Shown here: in pieces, positions 13,556 through 18,183 of the stretch
How positions within the stretch are numbered: position 1 is the first letter of the stretch
How the letters are laid out: every line of letters begins with the position of its first letter
DNA from: Archaeoglobi archaeon
GTDB lineage: Archaea > Halobacteriota > Archaeoglobi > Archaeoglobales > Archaeoglobaceae
Reading direction: 5' to 3'
Assembly (NCBI GenBank): GCA_029259455.1
Contig: JAPDIT010000035.1
Span: 1-18,183 of the forward strand
Length of the DNA stretch: 18,183 nucleotides
Notes under the pieces: generated by a model
Seen by the model: the letters and a program-made list of their open reading frames with translations, nothing else
The model's database searches: none
Told to the model about the DNA's origin: nothing
Translations under genes and position numbers: made by a program

Positions 13556-14719
13556 ATGAGAGTTGGGATTATCGGAGTTGGCTGTTCTAAGTTTGGTAGA
13601 AGAGATGATGTCACTATTCAGGAGTTGTCATATGAAGCAGTCAAAGAGGCGCTGGATGATGCTGGATTAAGCAGGAATGATGTAGACATCAGCGTTGTTG
13701 GAAGTGTTAACACAAGAGGATACGAGCTAATGCCAGCAGTGCCGGTAAACGAGTACTGCGGTTTTGCGGGGAAGGGGCCGATCAGGGTTGAGGCTGCATG
13801 TGCAACCGGTGCGGCAGCTGTTTATACTGCCTACACTTCAATAGCCTCGAAAATGGCGGATGTTGCCATAGCCATAGGCGTTGAGAAGATGACCGAAGTC
13901 GATACAGCAACCTCCCTTGCTATTGGCGGAAGAGGGGGAAACTACCTGTGGGAGTTTCACCAGTACGGCACCACTTTTCCTGCTTACTACGCCATGCACG
14001 CATCAGCCCACATGGCAAAGTATGGCACAACAGAAGAACAGCTTGCAAAGGTTGCAGTTAAAGCTCACAGAAATGCAGCAAAAAATCCGAAGGCTCACTT
14101 CAGGAAGGAGATTTCGGTTGAGGACGTGCTGAATTCAAGGTACATAACCTATCCCCTGAAGCTTTACGACTGCTCGCCCATAAGCGATGGTTCTTCTGCT
14201 GCAATTCTGGCGAGTGAGGAGAAGATAAGGGAGCTTGGGATTGATGATGTAGTCTGGATCGAATCCGTTGGCTACGCTTCTGACACATCAAATATGACGA
14301 GGAGGGAGAGCTTTGTCGGCCTTAAGGCAACTGTGCTGGCCAGAGAAATGGCGTACAGGAGAGCCGGCATAGAGGGTCCCATTAAGGAGTTCGACATCGC
14401 CACTGTCCACGACTGCTTCACCATAGCCGAAATCATGGCCTACGAAGATCTCGGATTCTGCAGGAAGGGTGAAGGTGGCAGATTGATTGAGAGCGGCGAG
14501 ACGGACTTGGGCGGAAAGATTCCGGTGAACACGTTCGGTGGGCTGAAGGCAAAGGGGCATCCGCTTGCTGCAACTGGTGTGGCGATGGTTTATGAGATCG
14601 TGAAGCAGCTTCGCGGTGAGGCGAGAGAACTGCAGGTTGATCTGAAGAACTACAGGGGTTTGCTGCACAATGTTGGAGGTACTGGCCATTTCGCCTACGT
14701 GATGGTTTTGAGGAGGTGA
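13556..14719 (+). CDS. SCP2-type thiolase (acetyl-CoA acyltransferase)
   Basis: It cleaves 3-ketoacyl-CoA to acetyl-CoA and a shortened acyl-CoA, the last step of beta-oxidation, or makes acetoacetyl-CoA in reverse. The nucleophile is Cys82 in EAACATG. The C-terminal half has HDCFT (His285, Cys287), typical of SCP-x type thiolases, and GHPLAATG (His335). The end reads HNVGGTGHFAYVM, without the CxGGG motif of classical thiolases. Length is 387 residues. It is the first gene of the operon and is followed after four bases by a DUF35 protein, the partner seen with archaeal thiolases in the thiolase-HMG-CoA synthase complex. No HMG-CoA synthase is present here, which favours a degradative role. 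Confidence 0.9.
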   Translation: MRVGIIGVGCSKFGRRDDVTIQELSYEAVKEALDDAGLSRNDVDISVVGSVNTRGYELMPAVPVNEYCGFAGKGPIRVEAACATGAAAVYTAYTSIASKMADVAIAIGVEKMTEVDTATSLAIGGRGGNYLWEFHQYGTTFPAYYAMHASAHMAKYGTTEEQLAKVAVKAHRNAAKNPKAHFRKEISVEDVLNSRYITYPLKLYDCSPISDGSSAAILASEEKIRELGIDDVVWIESVGYASDTSNMTRRESFVGLKATVLAREMAYRRAGIEGPIKEFDIATVHDCFTIAEIMAYEDLGFCRKGEGGRLIESGETDLGGKIPVNTFGGLKAKGHPLAATGVAMVYEIVKQLRGEARELQVDLKNYRGLLHNVGGTGHFAYVMVLRR

Positions 14720-14723
14720 TAGG

Positions 14724-15119
14724 ATGTTTATCGAGAGCCGTGAGTTGCTGATGAAGCATAAAATTCCAGTTGTAAAGACTGAGAGATACTGGAAAGGGCT
14801 TGAGGAAGGAAAGGTGTACAAAACTGTCTGCAAGAACTGTGGAGAGGAGTACTACCCGCCGATAGCTGAGTGTCTGTGCGGTGGAGAGGTTGAATGGGTT
14901 GAAATTGAGGGTGAGGGAGTTGTTGAGGCCTTCACAACCGTCCATACTATCCCCGCAGGTTTTGAATGGTATGGAAAGCCGTACACAATAGCAATTGCGA
15001 GGTTTGGAAATGTCAGAGTGATGGGATGGGCTGAAAATGTAAAGGTTGGAGACAGACTCAGGCTGAAGACGGGTAAGGACAAGACCGGTGTCTGGAAGGT
15101 TTATTTCGAGGTGGTTTAA
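14724..15119 (+). CDS. DUF35 zinc-ribbon/OB-fold protein, thiolase partner
   Basis: A 131-residue protein with an N-terminal helix, a rubredoxin-like zinc ribbon (C36, C39, C50, C52) and a C-terminal OB-fold (about 60-131). In archaeal acetoacetyl-CoA thiolase/HMG-CoA synthase assemblies, the DUF35 subunit bridges the enzymes and helps bind CoA. Here it directly follows the thiolase, so it probably scaffolds that enzyme. AGGAGGTGAT just upstream is a strong ribosome site overlapping the thiolase stop. Its own stop overlaps the acyl-CoA dehydrogenase start as TAATG. It is unlikely to be an enzyme on its own. Confidence 0.88.
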   Translation: MFIESRELLMKHKIPVVKTERYWKGLEEGKVYKTVCKNCGEEYYPPIAECLCGGEVEWVEIEGEGVVEAFTTVHTIPAGFEWYGKPYTIAIARFGNVRVMGWAENVKVGDRLRLKTGKDKTGVWKVYFEVV

Positions 15120-16270
15120 TGGTGGATTTTAAGTTGACTCCAGAGCAGGAGGACATAAGGAGAGCCGCAAGAGAGTTCGCTGAGAAGGAGTTTACACCTG
15201 AAATCATGGAGGAATGTGATAGAGAGGAGAAGTATCCGATGGATTTGGTGAAAAAAGCACGGCAACTTGGCTTTTCAACGGTGAAGATTCCCGAAGAGTA
15301 TGGCGGAATGGGGCTCAGCCTTTTTGAGGAAGCTTTGGTTACAGAGGAATTCTATAGAGTTAGCCCGGGCATCGGCAACGCATGCCTTAGCTCGACCTTT
15401 GGCACAGAGCTACTAATTCTCTTTGGCAGTGAGGAGCAGAAGGAGAAGTATCTCAGGTGGGTGACCGAAAGAAACGGGATTTCTGCAATGGCGACAACTG
15501 AACCAGAAGCTGGGAGTGATGTTGCGAATGTGAAAACCAAGATTGTCAAAGAGGGGGATGAGTGGGTTATCAACGGCACAAAGACGTTCATAACGAACGG
15601 CAGTGTGTGCGATTTCGTTCTCGTTTTGGGAAGAACTTACGAGGGTGAGAAGAGACATCACGGTTTAACATTCGCAATAGTTGAGAGCAAGAGCAAGGGG
15701 TTCAAAGCAACAAAGATAAAGAACAAGATGGGTTTGAGGGCGAGCGATACGGCAGAGATCGTGCTGAAAGATGTGAGAGTTGGAGATGAGAACATCCTCG
15801 GCGAGCTGGGAAAGGGATTCTACTACCTGATGGAGTTCTTCAACCACACGAGGCCGAGGGTTGCTGCTCAGGCAGTGGGGATAGCTCAGGGTGCCTTTGA
15901 ACTCGCACTCAACTACGTCAAGCAGAGAAAGCAGTTCGGACAGCCGATTGCTTCTTTCCAGCACACCCAGTTCAAGATGGCAGAGATGGCAACTCGCATC
16001 CAGGCTGCAAGGCTGCTGGCGTGGCAGGCTGCGTGGCACTGCAGCGTTGGAGATCCCAGGCCAGAGCTTTCTTCCATGGCAAAGTGGTTTGCAGGCAAAA
16101 CGGCAGTTTACGTCGCTGACTGGTGTGTGCAGCTTCACGGAGGTTACGGATACATTGGAGAGTATCCAGCAGAGCGCTACTACAGGGATGCTAAGCTCAT
16201 GGAGATCTACGAGGGGACAAAGGAGATCCAGAAGCTCGTTATAGCGAGAAGACTCATGGGGAGGGTCTGA
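15119..16270 (+). CDS. Acyl-CoA dehydrogenase
   Basis: A flavoprotein that makes the trans-2-enoyl-CoA in the first step of beta-oxidation, passing electrons to an electron-transfer partner not encoded here. Family signatures are TEPEAGSD (127-134), KTFITNG (155-161), LHGGYGYIGEYP and YYRDAKLMEIYEGT. Glu365 in YEGT is the expected catalytic base, the position used by short- and medium-chain enzymes. The 383-residue length is usual. Chain-length preference cannot be told from sequence alone. Translation is probably coupled to the DUF35 gene through TAATG, and the enoyl-CoA hydratase gene starts one base after its stop. Confidence 0.95.
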   Translation: MVDFKLTPEQEDIRRAAREFAEKEFTPEIMEECDREEKYPMDLVKKARQLGFSTVKIPEEYGGMGLSLFEEALVTEEFYRVSPGIGNACLSSTFGTELLILFGSEEQKEKYLRWVTERNGISAMATTEPEAGSDVANVKTKIVKEGDEWVINGTKTFITNGSVCDFVLVLGRTYEGEKRHHGLTFAIVESKSKGFKATKIKNKMGLRASDTAEIVLKDVRVGDENILGELGKGFYYLMEFFNHTRPRVAAQAVGIAQGAFELALNYVKQRKQFGQPIASFQHTQFKMAEMATRIQAARLLAWQAAWHCSVGDPRPELSSMAKWFAGKTAVYVADWCVQLHGGYGYIGEYPAERYYRDAKLMEIYEGTKEIQKLVIARRLMGRV

Positions 16271-16271
16271 A

Positions 16272-17042
16272 ATGGGAGAGAGGGTGAAGTTCGAGATTGA
16301 TGGTCAGATCGGAATTGCTACGCTGAACAGGCCGGAAAAGCTGAATGCTCTGGACACGAAAACAAGGATGGAGCTGGCAGAGGTTGTCGAGGAGGCTGAG
16401 AAAAGCGTAAGGGTTCTGATTATAACGGGAAGCGGAAAGGCGTTTGCTGCAGGGGCAGATATCAACGAACTTTTGCAGAGGGATCCTGTAAAGGCTCTCG
16501 AAGCAACAAAGCTTGGAACTGACCTCTTTTCAAGGATAGAGGAGCTCGAAATTCCTGTAATAGCTGTAATCAACGGCTACGCGCTTGGTGGAGGATGTGA
16601 GCTTGCAATGGCCTGCGACATAAGAATAGCGAGTGAGAAGGCAAAGTTCGGTCAGCCAGAGATCAACCTCGCAATCATACCTGGAGCGGGTGGAACGCAG
16701 AGATTGCCGAGACTTGTTGGACTTGGGATGGCCAAGAGGCTCGTTCTTACCGGAGAGATAATTGATGCTCAGACAGCTTTGAGAATCGGACTTGTTGATG
16801 AGGTCGTTGAACATGATAAGCTGATGGAAAGAAGCAAGGAAGTTGCCATGAAGATCGTCGAGAAGTCACCTCTCGCAGTTAAAATTGCCAAGAAGGCTTT
16901 GAACGCTTCACTCAACATGCCGCTGAGAGAAGGTCTTAAATACGAGGTGAGCCTCTTTTCGCTGCTCTTCTCAAGCGAGGATGCGAAAGAGGGAATGAGA
17001 GCGTTTTTGGAGAAAAGAAAACCCGAATTTAAGGGTCGTTGA
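16272..17042 (+). CDS. Enoyl-CoA hydratase
   Basis: A crotonase-fold enzyme that adds water to trans-2-enoyl-CoA, giving the 3-hydroxyacyl-CoA used by the next gene product. Both catalytic glutamates are in place, Glu110 in GGGCE and Glu130 in FGQPE. The oxyanion-hole segments AAGADI (59-64) and GYALGGG (102-108 region) are intact, and PGAGGTQRLPRLVG follows. Length is 256 residues, typical for a single-domain hydratase. The start lies just after the dehydrogenase stop. A long antisense frame overlaps the 3' end, which I regard as a shadow. Confidence 0.95.
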   Translation: MGERVKFEIDGQIGIATLNRPEKLNALDTKTRMELAEVVEEAEKSVRVLIITGSGKAFAAGADINELLQRDPVKALEATKLGTDLFSRIEELEIPVIAVINGYALGGGCELAMACDIRIASEKAKFGQPEINLAIIPGAGGTQRLPRLVGLGMAKRLVLTGEIIDAQTALRIGLVDEVVEHDKLMERSKEVAMKIVEKSPLAVKIAKKALNASLNMPLREGLKYEVSLFSLLFSSEDAKEGMRAFLEKRKPEFKGR

Positions 17043-17051
17043 GGTGATAGC

Positions 17052-17969
17052 ATGTTCAAGAAGATAGGTGTTGTTGGTTTTGGGTTGATGGGCACGCAGA
17101 TTACCCAGTTCTTCGCCCAGAAGGGTCTGGAAGTGGTTGCGGTAGATGTCAGCGAAGAATCTCTGAAGAAGGGCATGAAGGCTATTAAAACTGGCAGGTT
17201 CGGTCTGCAGAAGCTTGTGGAGAAGGGGAAGATTACGGAAGACGAAATGAAGGCTGTGCTGGACAGAATCACGACTTCTACCAAATATTCTGCTCTGAAG
17301 GACTGCGATCTGGTTATCGAGGCGGTGTTTGAAGATGTGAACTTAAAACTAAAGGTTCTGAAGGAGATAGATGGTGTAGTGGGAAATGCCATCATCGGCT
17401 CCAACACGTCGTCAATCAGCATAACGAAGTTATCCTCAGCAGTAAGCAACCCTGAGAAGTTCCTCGGTATCCACTTCTTCAACCCCGCTCAGATTCAGAT
17501 GCTGGTTGAGCTCGTAAGGGGTTTGCTGAGCCATGAAAAACTCGTGAGCGATATTAAGGAGTGGTTCATGCAGCTGGGAAAGGTGCCGATAGTTGTGAAC
17601 GACTCTCCGGGCTTTGCAACGTCCCGTCTTGGCCTTGTTTTGGGCAAGGAGGCCATGCTCATGGTTCAGGAAGGTGTGGCAACCCCTCAAGACATAGACA
17701 TCGGAATGATGCTCGGATACGGCTACTCGATGGGGCCTATCGAGACAGGAGACTTGGTCGGGCTTGACACGAGGCTGAGGATATACGAGGCGATGTACGA
17801 GGCAACTAAAGATCCGAAGTGGGCACCACCAAAGCTGCTGGTGCAACTTGTTGATGCTGGCTATCTTGGCGATCCATCTTTGAAGCCCGGAAGCAAAGGA
17901 GGAGTTTACGAGTATTTCGGGCAGGAGAGAGCGACGCAGGTTCTGAAGAGGTTGGGGATTCGTAAGTAA
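17052..17969 (+). CDS. hbd: 3-hydroxyacyl-CoA dehydrogenase
   Basis: It oxidises 3-hydroxyacyl-CoA with NAD+ to the 3-ketoacyl-CoA that the thiolase cleaves. The Rossmann motif is G9-x-G11-x2-G14, with Asp32 at the end of strand two marking NAD rather than NADP use. The catalytic Ser120, His141 (HFFNP) and Glu153 and the VNDSPGFATSR segment are present. Length (305 residues) is slightly above the usual 280-290 because of a short C-terminal tail. GAGGTGAT precedes the ATG at a good distance. It is the last gene of the operon, followed by a T-rich tract. Confidence 0.94.
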   Translation: MFKKIGVVGFGLMGTQITQFFAQKGLEVVAVDVSEESLKKGMKAIKTGRFGLQKLVEKGKITEDEMKAVLDRITTSTKYSALKDCDLVIEAVFEDVNLKLKVLKEIDGVVGNAIIGSNTSSISITKLSSAVSNPEKFLGIHFFNPAQIQMLVELVRGLLSHEKLVSDIKEWFMQLGKVPIVVNDSPGFATSRLGLVLGKEAMLMVQEGVATPQDIDIGMMLGYGYSMGPIETGDLVGLDTRLRIYEAMYEATKDPKWAPPKLLVQLVDAGYLGDPSLKPGSKGGVYEYFGQERATQVLKRLGIRK

Positions 17970-17974
17970 AGTTC

Positions 17975-17992
17975 TATTTTTTATTTTTTTTT
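17975..17992 (+). terminator. T-rich terminator of the beta-oxidation operon
   Basis: Almost continuous thymines (about 16 of 18) start six bases after the hbd stop codon, without a clear hairpin. This is the usual form of archaeal transcription termination. Confidence 0.7.
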
Positions 17993-18062
17993 ATTGTGTA
18001 ATTTAATCTTTTAGTAACACTTACATAGTATTGACATAACTCTATTTAGGGTTCTTACCAAA

Positions 18063-18183
18063 TCACATCTCAGCCAACCTCTGCAACACCTTCTTCTCCC
18101 TGAAACCCAGAGCAACAACCACCCCCACCAAAAGGACATTCAGAGCTGCAAACTTATACACAGATCTCCCCGTATATCTATGC
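18063..18183 (-). CDS. C-terminus of an unidentified membrane protein, cut by window edge
   Basis: On the minus strand a frame enters from the right edge and stops at 18063. It ends with a hydrophobic span (FAALNVLLVGVVVAL) followed by a charged tail (GFREKKVLQRLAEM). About 39 residues are visible, convergent with the beta-oxidation operon. The membrane-anchored C-terminus is visible, but the family cannot be told from so short a piece, and the frame itself is only moderately certain. The roughly 70 bases between it and the T-tract show no other feature. Confidence 0.5.
   Translation of the reverse strand, partial: HRYTGRSVYKFAALNVLLVGVVVALGFREKKVLQRLAEM

Noticed and set aside
14288..14945. 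Two antisense frames (181 and 170 residues) opposite thiolase and DUF35
   Set aside because: Compositionally odd translations with no recognisable motif, in the opposite strand of well-supported genes.
16769..17482. 237-residue antisense open frame on the minus strand
   Set aside because: It crosses the hydratase-dehydrogenase junction opposite two genes with full catalytic motifs. Its low-complexity Ser/Phe/Thr-rich translation is typical of a shadow frame, and no ribosome site or domain is seen.

Overview
The window looks archaeal and most resembles an Archaeoglobales genome (Archaeoglobus or a close relative). Several genes have a TATA-like box about 25 bases before the start codon and no leader. 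There is an operon for the archaeosine precursor preQ0, an SCP2-type thiolase paired with a DUF35 protein, and a bacterial-style beta-oxidation set in an archaeal setting. The species call is inference; no rRNA or phylogenetic marker is present.

Layout. Positions 1-344 (minus) hold the 5' part of an IS630-like transposase whose frame is broken near its start. Positions 557-10906 (plus) are one tightly packed operon. It encodes a lipoprotein with two tandem class III substrate-binding domains, a FecCD/BtuC-type permease, its ATPase, a Gate-domain (FeoB C-terminus-like) membrane protein, a CobN-family chelatase large subunit, and a fused ChlI-ChlD-type AAA+/VWA motor. A possible 30-residue membrane peptide and a hairpin follow. 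Next comes a minus-strand tRNA-Leu(GAG), then queC-queE-queD (11214-12938), then an Lrp/AsnC regulator (12978-13475). The last block (13556-17969) is thiolase, DUF35 protein, acyl-CoA dehydrogenase, enoyl-CoA hydratase and 3-hydroxyacyl-CoA dehydrogenase. A convergent membrane-protein 3' end is cut by the right edge.

How the genes work together. The first operon joins uptake of a metal chelate or tetrapyrrole (binding protein, permease, ATPase) to a complete ATP-driven chelatase (CobN plus ChlID) and a second membrane protein that could move the free metal. This combination is the best candidate here for an incompletely described system. It could insert cobalt or nickel into an imported ring, or take metal out of one, as suggested for the CobN-like HmuS of bacterial haem-uptake operons. 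Cys-rich motifs in CobN and ChlID and a His-rich linker in ChlID point to a soft transition metal rather than magnesium. The que operon makes preQ0 for archaeosine at tRNA position 15, and the adjacent tRNA-Leu carries G15. The last block gives a full beta-oxidation spiral from acyl-CoA to acetyl-CoA, without an acyl-CoA ligase. It is preceded by an Lrp-type regulator whose own start codon lies in a perfect inverted repeat, and by a promoter with two repeats phased at 20 bp.
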